A stretch of 64,000 nucleotides of DNA from Hymenobacter cellulosilyticus (GCF_022919215.1 NZ_CP095046.1:3834501-3898500), one strand, 5' to 3'. Positions 43,345 to 52,298 are shown, counted from the first letter of the stretch. Notes: a model not told the origin generated them from the sequence alone. Translations and numbers: made by a program.

Positions 43345-44160
43345 TTACTTGCTCAGGTTGTACAGGAAGTTGAAGCGAATCTCGGGCTGCCCGTAGGGCG
43401 AAGTGCGGAAGCCCTGGGAGTCGATACCGTCGTTGAAGTTGTAGAGTACTACAATGTCGGCGGCCATCCGGTCGCCGAGCATGCTGCGGTAGCCCGCACC
43501 CGCCAGCGGGGTATTGAGCGTGCGGTTCAGCTGAGAGGTTTGCGTGTCGTACTCGGCCTTGAGCATGGTGCGGGTTACTTCGTACTCCAGGTGAGCAAAG
43601 AAGCTGCCGACCACCATATACTGGGCAAACACCTTCACGCCTACGTTATTGGATAGTACCCGCTTGGGATATTCCACCTGGGCTAAGGTGCGCATATAGT
43701 TGCGGTAATCCTCCGAGTAGCTCAGGCTATTATAGGAGTAGCTCACCCCGGGCCCGATAGAGAACTTCTCATTTACCCGGTAGCCGATAGCCGGGGCCAA
43801 GCTCACGTTGAACTGGCCTTGCCCGGCGTAGCTGCTGTAGCCCAGGCCCACGTTGGTGTAGAGAAAGTACTTTTTCAGCGGCTTGGGCTGCTCCGAGGCG
43901 CGGCTGCCCTTGGGAAACTCCAGACCCGAGGGCGAATTCGGATTACGCTGGGCCGGCAGGGGCTCGTCCACGGGTGGGGGCGCCGGTACTGGCACGGCCG
44001 GGCGCTGCGTGGGCTGCGCCGGGCGCGGCGCACTGCCGGGAGGGGCCGTGTTCAGCTGGGGCTTTTGCGTGGTGCGAGTAGTATCCGTTTGAGCCAGGGC
44101 AGCCGGAGCCGCCGCCATTCCGGCCCCAACCAGGGCCAGCGTAATCAGAATTCGTTTCAT
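43345..44160 (-). CDS. Hypothetical outer-membrane beta-barrel protein
   Basis: 271 residues with a signal peptide (MKRILITLALVGAGMAAAPA, then ALAQ). A Pro-rich linker (about 28-90) leads to a barrel-like series of alternating strands (KKYFLYTNVGLGYSSYAGQG, FNVSLAPAIGYRVNEKFSIG, GVKVFAQYMVVGSFFAHLEY, AADIVVLYNFNDG) that ends in an aromatic C-terminus (EIRFNFLYNLSK). No family recognised. It is 18 bp downstream of the ABC-F gene and may be co-transcribed, which is probably coincidental. Confidence 0.75.
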   Translation of the reverse strand: MKRILITLALVGAGMAAAPAALAQTDTTRTTQKPQLNTAPPGSAPRPAQPTQRPAVPVPAPPPVDEPLPAQRNPNSPSGLEFPKGSRASEQPKPLKKYFLYTNVGLGYSSYAGQGQFNVSLAPAIGYRVNEKFSIGPGVSYSYNSLSYSEDYRNYMRTLAQVEYPKRVLSNNVGVKVFAQYMVVGSFFAHLEYEVTRTMLKAEYDTQTSQLNRTLNTPLAGAGYRSMLGDRMAADIVVLYNFNDGIDSQGFRTSPYGQPEIRFNFLYNLSK

Positions 44161-44178
44161 AGCAGGATGCTAACGAGA

Positions 44179-45801
44179 TTAAGAGACAAGTTGGTATTTG
44201 CGCTGCCGCAACGCTTTGATTTGGTCATCGGCCAGGTACTCCTCGTACGTCATGCGGCGGTCAATAATTCCGTCGGGCGTAAGTTCGATGATGCGGTTAG
44301 CCACGGTTTCAATGAACTGCAAGTCGTGGGAGTAGAACAGCAGGGTGCCGGCGTAGTCGCGCAGGGAGTTATTGAGGGCCGTGATGCTTTCCAGGTCGAG
44401 GTGGTTCGTCGGGTCGTCGAGTACGAGCACGTTGCCGGATTCCATCATCATCTTGGAGAGCATGCAGCGCACTTTCTCGCCCCCGCTCAGCACGTTCGAC
44501 TTCTTCTGCGACTCTTCGCCCGAGAATAGCATGCGGCCCAGAAAGCCGCGAATAAAGCTTTCGTCTTTCTCGGTCGAGTACTGCCGCAGCCAATCCACCA
44601 GGTTCAGGTCGGTGTCGAAAAATTCGGCGTTTTCGCGCGGGAAGTATGAAGGGGTAATCGTGGTGCCCCACTTGAAGTCGCCGGAGTCGGCCTTGATCTG
44701 CTCGAACAGGATGTCGAAGAGGAGGGACGCGGCCCGGTCGTCGCGGCTGATGATGGCCACCTTATCTTTCTTATCAAGCGAGAAAGACACGTTGCGGAAC
44801 ACTGGCTGGCCATCCACGGCCTTGCTCAGGTTCTCGACGGTGAGCAGCTGGTTGCCGGCTTCGCGCTCGGGCTTAAAGGCAATGTAGGGGTACTTGCGCG
44901 AGGAAGGCTTGATTTCGTCCAGGGTCAGCTTTTGCAGCAGCTTCTGGCGCGAGGTGGCCTGCTTCGACTTCGAGGCGTTGGCCGAGAAGCGCCGCACGAA
45001 CTCCTCGAGTTCCTTGCGCTTGTCCTCGGTCTTTTTGTTCACCTCCTGGCGCTGCTTGAGCACGAGCTGGCTCGATTCGTACCAGAAGGAGTAGTTGCCG
45101 GGGTACATCGTGATTTTGGAGAAGTCCAGGTCGGCCATGTAGTTACACACCGCGTCCAGGAAGTGCCGGTCGTGGCTGACCACGATAACCGTGTTCTGGA
45201 ACGAGTCGAGGAAGTTCTCCAGCCACAGCACGGTCTCGGCGTCGAGGCCGTTGGTTGGTTCGTCGAGCAGCAGCACGTCGGGGTTGCCAAACAGGGCCTG
45301 GGCCAGCAGCACCCGCACTTTGTCGGAGCCGCCCAGGTCACCCATGAGCGTGTTGTGCTTGTCTTCGCCAATACCCAGGCCCGAGAGCAGCTCGGCCGCC
45401 TCGTAGTCGGCGTTCCAGCCTTCGAGGTCGGCAAAGTCGCCTTCGAGCTGAGCAGCCCGCTCCCCGTCGGCGTCCGAGAAATCGGGCTTGGCGTAGAGGG
45501 CATCCTTTTCCTCCATCACCTTCCACAGCTTGGTATGACCCATAATCACGGTCTGAAGCACCGGATATTGGTCGTAGGCAAATTGGTCCTGGCGCAGCAC
45601 CGACAGGCGGGCACCAGCGGGCATGTCCACCGAGCCGGTGTTGGGCTCAATTTCTCCCGAGAGGATCTTGAGGAAGGTGGACTTGCCGGCTCCGTTAGCC
45701 CCAATGAGGCCATACACGTTGCCGGGCATGAATTTAATGGTTACGTCTTCGAAAAGGATGCGCTTACCGTAGCGCAGGCTAACGTTGGAAGTACTGATCA
45801 T
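44179..45801 (-). CDS. ABC-F family ATPase (YbiT/YkpA-like)
   Basis: 540 residues with two nucleotide-binding domains and no membrane segment. NBD1: GANGAGKSTF, LGGSDKVRVLLAQALF, LLLDEPTNGLD, SHDRHF. NBD2: LSGGEKVRCMLSKM and LVLDDPTNHLD, but the Walker A position reads AIISRDDRAASLLF, without the GKS. Such degeneration occurs in some Bacteroidota members of this clade, as I recall. ABC-F proteins act on the ribosome, in translation or in antibiotic protection; nothing here indicates resistance. Confidence 0.9.
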   Translation of the reverse strand: MISTSNVSLRYGKRILFEDVTIKFMPGNVYGLIGANGAGKSTFLKILSGEIEPNTGSVDMPAGARLSVLRQDQFAYDQYPVLQTVIMGHTKLWKVMEEKDALYAKPDFSDADGERAAQLEGDFADLEGWNADYEAAELLSGLGIGEDKHNTLMGDLGGSDKVRVLLAQALFGNPDVLLLDEPTNGLDAETVLWLENFLDSFQNTVIVVSHDRHFLDAVCNYMADLDFSKITMYPGNYSFWYESSQLVLKQRQEVNKKTEDKRKELEEFVRRFSANASKSKQATSRQKLLQKLTLDEIKPSSRKYPYIAFKPEREAGNQLLTVENLSKAVDGQPVFRNVSFSLDKKDKVAIISRDDRAASLLFDILFEQIKADSGDFKWGTTITPSYFPRENAEFFDTDLNLVDWLRQYSTEKDESFIRGFLGRMLFSGEESQKKSNVLSGGEKVRCMLSKMMMESGNVLVLDDPTNHLDLESITALNNSLRDYAGTLLFYSHDLQFIETVANRIIELTPDGIIDRRMTYEEYLADDQIKALRQRKYQLVS

Positions 45802-46166
45802 ATGAGGAAAAAAGCGAGGAAACCTGGAATAAGCCCGCCGCAGAAGCCGGCAAATAAGTCAATCGAAGGGCAAAAATAGACAAAATGCGTGGGGCATAAT
45901 ATTTCGGACACCTTCCTGGCTGCTACTCGTGAGCACGGCACGTCTGAAGAAGGCCTTAAGGGGAAGAGCATGGCCTAAAATACTGCCCTGAAGCCATGCC
46001 TAAGGGGTAAAAAATAAATTATGACACAACATCCTTGCTCAGAACCAAGTATATAAAACCCAACTGCCTTGGATAGTGCTGCACGCGGATTTCCTCAACA
46101 GTCCCCACCGGGTTGCAGTTCCGAAGCAAGCATTGTCTTCATCATACTCTTTTTTCCCTTCGTATT
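45802..46166. other. Divergent intergenic region
   Basis: 365 bp between the ABC-F gene and the DUF4199 gene. Besides the -7 element at 45871-45878, it is an AT-rich stretch with nothing further recognised. Confidence 0.4.
45871..45878 (-). promoter_or_regulatory. Putative -7 element for the ABC-F gene
   Basis: Minus-strand TATTTTTG, 70 bp before the start. Confidence 0.4.
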
Positions 46167-46637
46167 ATGAATAGCGTAAACATCACCCCCGAAAAAAATG
46201 GAATCCGGTACGGCCTGTTCACGGCTGCCGGTATGATTGTATATTTTCTGCTGGCCTCTATGCTGCACCTGACCGAGCGGGTAGAATTCAGTTTCCTTAA
46301 TGGCGTAGTTCTGGCCATTGGTATCTGCATGGCCATTGCGCACTTTAAGCGCGTCCGCAACGACAAGATGCCCTACCTGCAGGGCTTTGGTACGGGCATT
46401 ATTACGTCCATCGTCGCCTCGGTGATATTTGGTCTGTTCTTCGTTATCTACACAGTTATCAACCCCAGCATCATGGATCAGCTCCGGGCTCGCGACCTGT
46501 TCGGCTTCGACTTGTCGGTGACGATTGCCTTCCTGGCCATTCTGCTGCAGAGCGTGATGTCGGGCGTCATCATTTCGCTGGTGGCAATGCAGTACTTCAA
46601 GAGCCCTGACCACAAGCCAATTGAAGGCATTGAGTAA
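46167..46637 (+). CDS. DUF4199 domain membrane protein
   Basis: 156 residues from ATG 46167 (MNSVNITPEKNGIRYGLFTA). Four membrane segments (MIVYFLLASMLHL, FLNGVVLAIGICMAIAHF, GTGIITSIVASVIFGLFFVI and VTIAFLAILLQSVMSGVIIS) with the short KRVRNDKMPYLQGFG loop that is typical of DUF4199 proteins in Bacteroidota. Function unknown. Confidence 0.82.
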   Translation: MNSVNITPEKNGIRYGLFTAAGMIVYFLLASMLHLTERVEFSFLNGVVLAIGICMAIAHFKRVRNDKMPYLQGFGTGIITSIVASVIFGLFFVIYTVINPSIMDQLRARDLFGFDLSVTIAFLAILLQSVMSGVIISLVAMQYFKSPDHKPIEGIE

Positions 46638-46656
46638 GCAGCCTGGACTATTCTAG

Positions 46657-46693
46657 AAAAGGCCGATTCCAGTCTATGGAATCGGCCTTTTTT
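46657..46693 (+). terminator. DUF4199 gene terminator
   Basis: A 15-bp stem (46657-46671 with 46677-46691) around GTCTA, followed by T. Confidence 0.85.
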
Positions 46694-46752
46694 TATGGTG
46701 AAAATGATTTTCGGCGGAACCTAGACAGTTAAAAACTATGTTGATAATGCGG

Positions 46753-46783
46753 TTGAGATTTTGACAAAATGAATATATATTTG
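46753..46783 (+). promoter_or_regulatory. Promoter for the 46882 gene
   Basis: A -33 TTG at 46753-46755 and -7 TATATTTG at 46776-46783 with a 20-bp gap. Leader of about 90 nt, as for the paralogue at 28774. Confidence 0.55.
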
Positions 46784-46881
46784 GACAATATATAGCGCGT
46801 GAAACGGTTAGAGGGTTCTCTACATGCTTTCATGCCTCATTTAGTCGAATCGCAACTTGTACGCTTTTTACTACCGCTCCT

Positions 46882-47289
46882 ATGAAATCCCTATTGCTCA
46901 CATTGACCCTGTTTTTGAGCCTGGCCACGGCAGCCAGTGCCCAGAAGAAAGATAAGCACGCCGAAATGCCCGGCTCCGAGCAGATCTCCGAAGCCCGGGT
47001 AGCCGACCTGACCCGGCAGATGTGCAACCAATTGCACCTGAACGAGGCCCAGTACATCCGGCTGCGCGAAGCCAACCGCATCAAGCTGGCCCGCCTCGAC
47101 GAGATTCAGTGGCAGTACAAGGCCGACCCCGGCCAGCAGTCTGCCAAGATTGCCGAGCTTGAGGCCCAGTACGAGATTGAGTGCAGCCGCATCTTGACGC
47201 CTTCCCAGCTGAGTATGTTCCACAATCAGCAACAGCAGCAGGAAACGGTGCCGGCCCAGCCCGCTAATAATGAGGGTGGAATCGGCTAA
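46882..47289 (+). CDS. Exported small helical protein, paralogue family member 3
   Basis: 135 residues with signal peptide (MKSLLLTLTLFLSLATAASAQ). The mature sequence RVADLTRQMCNQLHLNEAQY, RLREANRIKLARLDEI, AQYEIECSRILTPSQLSMF follows the layout of the 28774 and 29409 proteins, L-T-R, L-x-E-x-QY, and YExELxxIL-P-Q. A Gln/Pro-rich tail follows. Function unknown; a periplasmic sensor or chaperone role is only a guess. Confidence 0.75.
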   Translation: MKSLLLTLTLFLSLATAASAQKKDKHAEMPGSEQISEARVADLTRQMCNQLHLNEAQYIRLREANRIKLARLDEIQWQYKADPGQQSAKIAELEAQYEIECSRILTPSQLSMFHNQQQQQETVPAQPANNEGGIG

Positions 47290-47310
47290 GCTTACAAATC
47301 TGTTACAAGT

Positions 47311-47348
47311 AAAAAGGCGGCTTTCCCAAGTGGGAGAGCCGCCTTTTT
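47311..47348. terminator. Bidirectional terminator
   Basis: An 18-bp stem with one G-T type mismatch (47311-47328 with 47331-47348) and a 2-base loop between convergent genes. Confidence 0.82.
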
Positions 47349-47368
47349 TATTAGATCTTTAGGACAAG

Positions 47369-47764
47369 CTAATGACGCGTGGGGGCTCGTTCGTAGAGAA
47401 CTTCCGTGACGGTGCCCAGAGGGCCAAAGCGGAGCACCAGCTTGTTGGCCGCGGAGCGTTGGTGGGTGGGCTCACACTGGGTGCCGGGCTCCAGGTAGTA
47501 GAAGTATAGCTTTTCGGTTTGTTCACTGAGCTCTTCCTCATCGGGGCGGCCAAAGAGAGCATCAATATCATCGGCGCGGGTACCGTAGAGCAGCTCCCGG
47601 TGCTGCTGCAGGGCAGGCAACTGAGCCTGACGCCGGTTTTGGCAGGCGTAGGGGTCGTGGCGCCACACCTCAGCATCGAAGCCGGGCAGCTCAGTTAAGG
47701 CGTGGCCACAGCCGCTGAGTAGCACCATTCCAAGCACGAAAAGCAGTTTCGGACGAATATGCAT
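47369..47764 (-). CDS. Hypothetical lipoprotein, perhaps BamE-like
   Basis: 131 residues from ATG 47762-47764 (MHIRPKLLFVLGMVLLSGCG, lipobox LSGC). The mature part has a helix RRQAQLPALQQHRELLYGT, then ADDIDALFGRPDEEEL and EKLYFYYLEPG, LVLRFGPLGTVTEV. The helix, G-x-P and beta-strands resemble the BamE/SmpA fold, though it is only a pattern match. It could be an outer-membrane accessory lipoprotein. Confidence 0.65.
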   Translation of the reverse strand: MHIRPKLLFVLGMVLLSGCGHALTELPGFDAEVWRHDPYACQNRRQAQLPALQQHRELLYGTRADDIDALFGRPDEEELSEQTEKLYFYYLEPGTQCEPTHQRSAANKLVLRFGPLGTVTEVLYERAPTRH

Positions 47765-47832
47765 AAGCGGGGAACAACCGGGAACCGGTGGTAGGAAAGA
47801 GTCGTTAGACACGCCAAGAAGCATGCGTAGCG

Positions 47833-47840
47833 CAAAAGTA
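47833..47840 (-). promoter_or_regulatory. Putative -7 element for the 47369 lipoprotein gene
   Basis: Minus-strand TACTTTTG, about 69 bp before the start. Confidence 0.35.
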
Positions 47841-47905
47841 CTAGATTTGTATAGCCACGCTCCCGGCATTCTTCTTTTACCGTCATTTTAGGCCGATTCC
47901 AGCCC

Positions 47906-48715
47906 ATGCCCAACCCACGGACTGCCTTTGCAGGCTTATTGCTGACCGCACTTTCGTTTCTTGCTTTTGCCGCGCCGGCTACCGCGACCGACAATCCCCG
48001 GAGCACTCAACATGCGGCGGCTTCGGCCAACGCCGCGGCCCGGAAGGCCTTCTACACCGCCGCCTTCGAGCAGCACATGCTCCTGACGTACACCCAGAGT
48101 GGGCTGACCCAAAGTGGCCTGTCCCTGAGCGTTTTCCGGCAGGCCCTGATTGGATACTATAACCTGCAGCAGCGGGGCCTGGCTTCCACGGCCAAGCCTT
48201 TGCTCACCGTTATCGACTTTAGCCGCTCTAGCCGCCTGAAGCGCCTGTGGGTTATTGACCTGAAAAAGCAGCGGGTGCTGTTTCACACCCTGGTGGCCCA
48301 CGGCAAAAACACCGGCGAAGAGTTTGCCAAGGCCTTTTCCAACAAGAACGGGTCGGAGCAAAGCAGCATCGGCTTTTACGTGACGGGCAACACTTACACT
48401 GGCAAGCACGGCCTCTCGCTGAAGCTGCAGGGCCTGGAGCCCCGCTACAACAGCAATGCCGCCAGCCGGGCCGTAGTGGTGCACGGGGCCGAGTACGTGT
48501 GCGAGGATTTCGTGCGGCAGCACGGCCGGCTGGGCCGTAGCCAGGGCTGCCCGGCGCTGCCCACGGCCCAGGCCAGCAGCATTATCCGGGCCATCAAAGG
48601 CGGCTCGGTGATTTATGCCCACGCCCCGGCCACGGTGAATTATACGTCCTCGTTTTTGCAGCTGGACCCTGCCCTTACTGCCTTTGCCCGCACCCAGGGC
48701 ATTGCCAAGCTTTAA
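47906..48715 (+). CDS. Murein L,D-transpeptidase catalytic domain protein (YkuD_2 type)
   Basis: 269 residues with a signal peptide (PRTAFAGLLLTALSFLAFAA). The catalytic domain has FSRSSRLKRLWVIDL, the V-AHGKNTGE-F segment, AVVVHGAEYV (H193) and the nucleophile in LGRSQGCPALP (C215). YkuD_2 proteins are conserved in Bacteroidota and other Gram-negatives; they are thought to act on peptidoglycan, but their exact reaction is not well established. It lies downstream of no obvious partner. Confidence 0.88.
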   Translation: MPNPRTAFAGLLLTALSFLAFAAPATATDNPRSTQHAAASANAAARKAFYTAAFEQHMLLTYTQSGLTQSGLSLSVFRQALIGYYNLQQRGLASTAKPLLTVIDFSRSSRLKRLWVIDLKKQRVLFHTLVAHGKNTGEEFAKAFSNKNGSEQSSIGFYVTGNTYTGKHGLSLKLQGLEPRYNSNAASRAVVVHGAEYVCEDFVRQHGRLGRSQGCPALPTAQASSIIRAIKGGSVIYAHAPATVNYTSSFLQLDPALTAFARTQGIAKL

Positions 48716-48750
48716 ATTGTTGTTCTAGTTGTCTGTTGTTCGTTCATAGA

Positions 48751-48777
48751 AAAACCCAGCCGGATTGGCTGGGTTTT
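48751..48777 (+). terminator. L,D-transpeptidase gene terminator
   Basis: An 11-bp stem (48751-48761 with 48767-48777) around GGATT, with a T-run. Confidence 0.85.
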
Positions 48778-48807
48778 TCTGCGTTTACAGGGTTGTGGTG
48801 CGGGTTT

Positions 48808-49002
48808 TTAGGCCCGGTCACCGGTGGCTTTTACCAGATTAATGCCGGCAAAGAAGAAGATCAGGCCCACGGCAAACGGTACCAGGGAGTTCATCTTGCT
48901 CAGGCCCAGCCCTCCGATCTGCAGAAAGCCCAGAGCTCCCGCAATGATGCCGAGTATACCTAGAATAGTCAGAATGGCGCCGAAGGTGCGTTTTTGATTC
49001 AT
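48808..49002 (-). CDS. Small two-TM membrane protein
   Basis: 64 residues from ATG 49000-49002 (MNQKRTFGAILTILGILGII). The first hydrophobic segment is AILTILGILGIIAGALGFL, then a Gly-rich loop, then FAVGLIFFFAGINLV. No family I can name; similar small proteins are common in Cytophagales. Confidence 0.65.
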   Translation of the reverse strand: MNQKRTFGAILTILGILGIIAGALGFLQIGGLGLSKMNSLVPFAVGLIFFFAGINLVKATGDRA

Positions 49003-49193
49003 ATGAAAGGAGCAGTTAAGAAGCGGAAAGGGAAAAAAATACCCGGGAAGGAGCGGGTCTTGGCCTGATACGCAGATAACTGCATTTTGGGTATATAGGA
49101 CCAGCACAACCCTGCTACCAGCTTCGCGTTACAAGCGAAACAGCTCCTCGGGGCTGATTTTTCATCCGCCCACTACCAACTTACCCTACTGCC

Positions 49194-50003
49194 ATGAGAG
49201 GAGGACTCCGCTACATAATTGCCCTGATAATTGCAGGCTTCTCATTTGTAACCTATTACTGCAAGCGCTCCACCAACGAAGTAACCGGGGAGGTGCAGCA
49301 CGTCGATATGACGGCCGAGCAGGAAATTGCCCTGGGCCTGCAGGCTGCTCCCGAAATGGCCCAGCAGTACGGCGGCCTGCATCCCGACCGGCAGGCCGCT
49401 GCCCGGGTCGAGGAAATCGGGCAGCTTCTCGTGCGTAGCACCAAGGCCAGCCAGACGCCCTACAAGTTTCAGTTTCACCTGCTGGCCGACGAAAATACGA
49501 TTAATGCCTTTGCCCTGCCCGGCGGCCAGATCTTCATCACGGCGGGTTTGCTCAAGAACCTGCGGACGGAAGGACAAGTGGCCGGCGTACTGGCCCACGA
49601 AATCGGCCACGTAGTAGGCCGCCACTCGGCTGAGCAGGTAGCTAAATCCAACCTGACCCAGGGCCTGACCGGGGCCGCCGCCATTGCCGTCTACGACCCG
49701 GACCGGCCCAGCACGGCCGCTGCCGCCGCCGCTACGGCCATGGTTGCCAAGCTGGTGACCATGCGCTTTGGGCGCGAAGACGAGCTGGAGTCGGACCGTC
49801 TGGCAGTAGATTTCACTGCCCAGGCCGGCTATAACCCCGAAGCCATGGTCCAAGTAATGCAGATTCTGGAGCAAACCGGGGGCGGCAGCCGCACGCCGGA
49901 GTTTATGAGCACCCACCCCAACCCCGGCAACCGCATCGGGGAGATTCAGAAGGCTATTGCCACGGAGTTTCCGCAGGGGCTGCCCGCCGGCCTGAAGCCG
50001 TAA
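49194..50003 (+). CDS. M48 family metalloprotease, lipoprotein-like
   Basis: 269 residues. The N-terminus has a hydrophobic segment (IIALIIAGFSFVTYYC) that may be a lipobox at C23. The zinc site is H135-EIG-H139, with E-D-E-L-E-S-D around residue 197 giving the third ligand. NAFALPGGQIFI and the C-terminal STHPNPGNRI are typical of M48 proteases such as BepA/YfgC that help quality control in the periplasm. A second M48 protein is at 55796-56614. Confidence 0.88.
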   Translation: MRGGLRYIIALIIAGFSFVTYYCKRSTNEVTGEVQHVDMTAEQEIALGLQAAPEMAQQYGGLHPDRQAAARVEEIGQLLVRSTKASQTPYKFQFHLLADENTINAFALPGGQIFITAGLLKNLRTEGQVAGVLAHEIGHVVGRHSAEQVAKSNLTQGLTGAAAIAVYDPDRPSTAAAAAATAMVAKLVTMRFGREDELESDRLAVDFTAQAGYNPEAMVQVMQILEQTGGGSRTPEFMSTHPNPGNRIGEIQKAIATEFPQGLPAGLKP

Positions 50004-50114
50004 TTCTGATGGCTTACTTTATTGAAACTTGAACTGTGGCCGGGCGTAAGCTCGGCCACAGCGCGTTTAATGCCGTACTTACAAGCACTACCCCGATTTA
50101 GAATCCGCCCTGCT

Positions 50115-51020
50115 ATGACTTCCCCACCCATTCTTTTGCGCCTCCTGTTCGTTCTGAATCCTATTTCGGGCGACATTGATAAGACGGAACTGGAAGACAC
50201 CATCTCGACCTTTTGCGCGGAACGCGGCCGCAGTGCTGCCTTTTTTCATACCTCCGGCAACGATGATTTTGCCAAGCTCAAGCAGTATATCAGTCAGCAG
50301 TCCTACGACGCGGTATTTGCGGCTGGCGGCGACGGTACCGTGAGCCTGGTTGCCTCCGTCTTAGCCGGTACCAAGCTGCCGCTGGGCATACTTCCCCTGG
50401 GCTCGGGTAATGGCTTATCCAAGGATCTGGGGATTCCGCAGGACCAGCAGGAGGCCTTGCGCCTAATCTGGGACCACCAAGTGCGCGCCATCGACACGCT
50501 GCGGGTGGGGGACACTTTCTGCGCCCATTTAGCGGATCTGGGCTTTAATGCCCTGGTAGTGGAGCGTTTCTGCAGCGGCGACACCCGCGGGCCGGGTGCC
50601 TACGTGCGCATTGCCATGCAGGAATACCTGGGCTATGAGCCGGCTGTATACCGCATCACTACTGACCGGGAAACCTATGAGGGCGCCGCGTTTATGGTCA
50701 CGGTGGCCAATGCTAATACGTTCGGCAGCAATGTGGTTATTAACCCAGATAGCCGGGTCGACGACGGGGAATTTGAAATCTGCCTGATTGAGCCGTTTCC
50801 GGGCACCGCCGCGCTGGGAATTCTCTATCAGCTCTACACCGATGCCTTCGACGAGTCCGTCTACACCAAGCGCCTGCGCTGCCGCCACGCTACTATAGAA
50901 GTGCCCGGCCATGAGGAGGCCCTGGTGCAGGTAGATGGGGAGCCCCAGCAGGCTCAGTTGCCCCTGCAGGTCACGATTGAGCCCCGGAGCCTGCGGATGC
51001 TGTTGCCGCTGACGACGTAG
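50115..51020 (+). CDS. Diacylglycerol/lipid kinase family protein
   Basis: 301 residues from ATG 50115. The DAGK catalytic pattern is present: FVLNPISGDIDK, AVFAAGGDGTVSLVA (G71-T75 is the nucleotide loop), PLGSGNGLSKDLG, and LGFNALVVERF. It probably phosphorylates a lipid such as diacylglycerol, as in YegS/DgkB proteins. The end overlaps the convergent phosphoesterase gene by 50 bp. Confidence 0.87.
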   Translation: MTSPPILLRLLFVLNPISGDIDKTELEDTISTFCAERGRSAAFFHTSGNDDFAKLKQYISQQSYDAVFAAGGDGTVSLVASVLAGTKLPLGILPLGSGNGLSKDLGIPQDQQEALRLIWDHQVRAIDTLRVGDTFCAHLADLGFNALVVERFCSGDTRGPGAYVRIAMQEYLGYEPAVYRITTDRETYEGAAFMVTVANANTFGSNVVINPDSRVDDGEFEICLIEPFPGTAALGILYQLYTDAFDESVYTKRLRCRHATIEVPGHEEALVQVDGEPQQAQLPLQVTIEPRSLRMLLPLTT

Positions 51021-52233
51021 TGGCAGCCGATGCGGCTACCAGCTTTTTGCGGAATACTTCCGCTCCCACAGGAGTATCGGCAGTAGAGGCGGGCTCGTAG
51101 GTGCGCAGCCAGACTTCGCCGCCGTGGTAAAACTCCAGGGCAAAAAAGCCTTTGTGCTCGTGGGTAAAGGTTGACTTGCCGCCGGGCTGTACGAAGGCCG
51201 TTTTGCTGCCCGACCCGCTGACCAGATAATGCCCCTGCCGGTAGTGGAAGTACTGCAAGTTGTGGTCGTGGCCGGCGGCATAAATGATGTTGGGAAACTG
51301 GTGTAATACCCGCAGCAGGCGGCGGCGCATCTTGCGGTAGCGGGGGTGGGACATATCTTCGGCGGCCCCAATCAGCTTGCGGTAAACCGGAAACAGGGAG
51401 CCAATAACTGGTAGCGGTACGTAGGCTTTCTTATGAGCCGCCGTCAGCGGAAACAAGTGCTGCTTGGTGGTAAATTTGCCCCCGTGCATGGCGTTGGAAT
51501 AAAGCGGATGATGCCCCGCCACTACTATCTGCTGGTGGCGGTTGTGTTCCAGAATTTCCTGGAGCTGGGCAAAGGGCTCTTTGGAGTTGCTCACCGTGCA
51601 GCCGTACTCCGGCCCCAGCGGGCGGGGCCCGTTCTGCACCCACCACTGCGTATTGAGCACCACCAGTAGCAGGCCCTCGGCCAGCTGCACCGTGACCGGG
51701 CCCGGACAGCCTTGCGGGGGCAGGTAATGCGCAGTAGGAAGGTGTTCCAGCACGTAGGCTTCCTGCCTCAGAACGTACTGGTAACCATCGGGGCGGCCCT
51801 TGTTCCAGTCGTGGTTGCCGCTAAGAAAAATTACCCGGCCGGCGTACTGCTGAAAGGCGTCGAGCTGCGTATCCAGCCGCTTTTCGGCGGCAGCCCGGCC
51901 CGGATGAGTTGGCGCCGGAATGCCCGTTGGGTACACATTGTCGCCGAGAAGAACCACGCTGCTTGCCGCACCCGCCTCCCTAAGCCAGTGCTGCAGCAGG
52001 TTGAGCACCGGGTCCTGCCCATCGGTAGCCACCGCACCCAGGTCCCCGACTAAAGCAATGCGGTAGCGCAGGCGGCCGGCTTCCGGAGTCTGAATGGCCC
52101 AACCCGCCTCGGCCGGGGCCACGTAGGGCTGCCGCCGGTAGCGCCGTTCCAGGGCGTAGCGGTACAGCAGCCACAGGGCCAGCCCCACTACCAGAGCCAG
52201 GGCGAAATACACAAGTTGGGCGAAGGTCACCAA
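50971..52233 (-). CDS. Membrane-anchored metallophosphoesterase
   Basis: 420 residues. One N-terminal membrane segment (LVYFALALVVGLALWLLYRY) and the calcineurin-like motifs: VGDLGAV, LLGDNVYPTGIP, SGNHDWNKG, VVAGHHPLYSN and AGHDHNLQYF. The catalytic domain is in the periplasm if the segment is a signal anchor. The C-terminal tail (SAATTSSAATASAGSGAQS) is low-complexity and overlaps the lipid kinase gene. Substrate unknown. Confidence 0.87.
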   Translation of the reverse strand: MVTFAQLVYFALALVVGLALWLLYRYALERRYRRQPYVAPAEAGWAIQTPEAGRLRYRIALVGDLGAVATDGQDPVLNLLQHWLREAGAASSVVLLGDNVYPTGIPAPTHPGRAAAEKRLDTQLDAFQQYAGRVIFLSGNHDWNKGRPDGYQYVLRQEAYVLEHLPTAHYLPPQGCPGPVTVQLAEGLLLVVLNTQWWVQNGPRPLGPEYGCTVSNSKEPFAQLQEILEHNRHQQIVVAGHHPLYSNAMHGGKFTTKQHLFPLTAAHKKAYVPLPVIGSLFPVYRKLIGAAEDMSHPRYRKMRRRLLRVLHQFPNIIYAAGHDHNLQYFHYRQGHYLVSGSGSKTAFVQPGGKSTFTHEHKGFFALEFYHGGEVWLRTYEPASTADTPVGAEVFRKKLVAASAATTSSAATASAGSGAQS

Positions 52234-52298
52234 GCGGGAGCAGAGTCAGAAACGGTGAATAATCAGGAAGCTGGTGGCCCAGCGCCCTGTGGAGGAGC

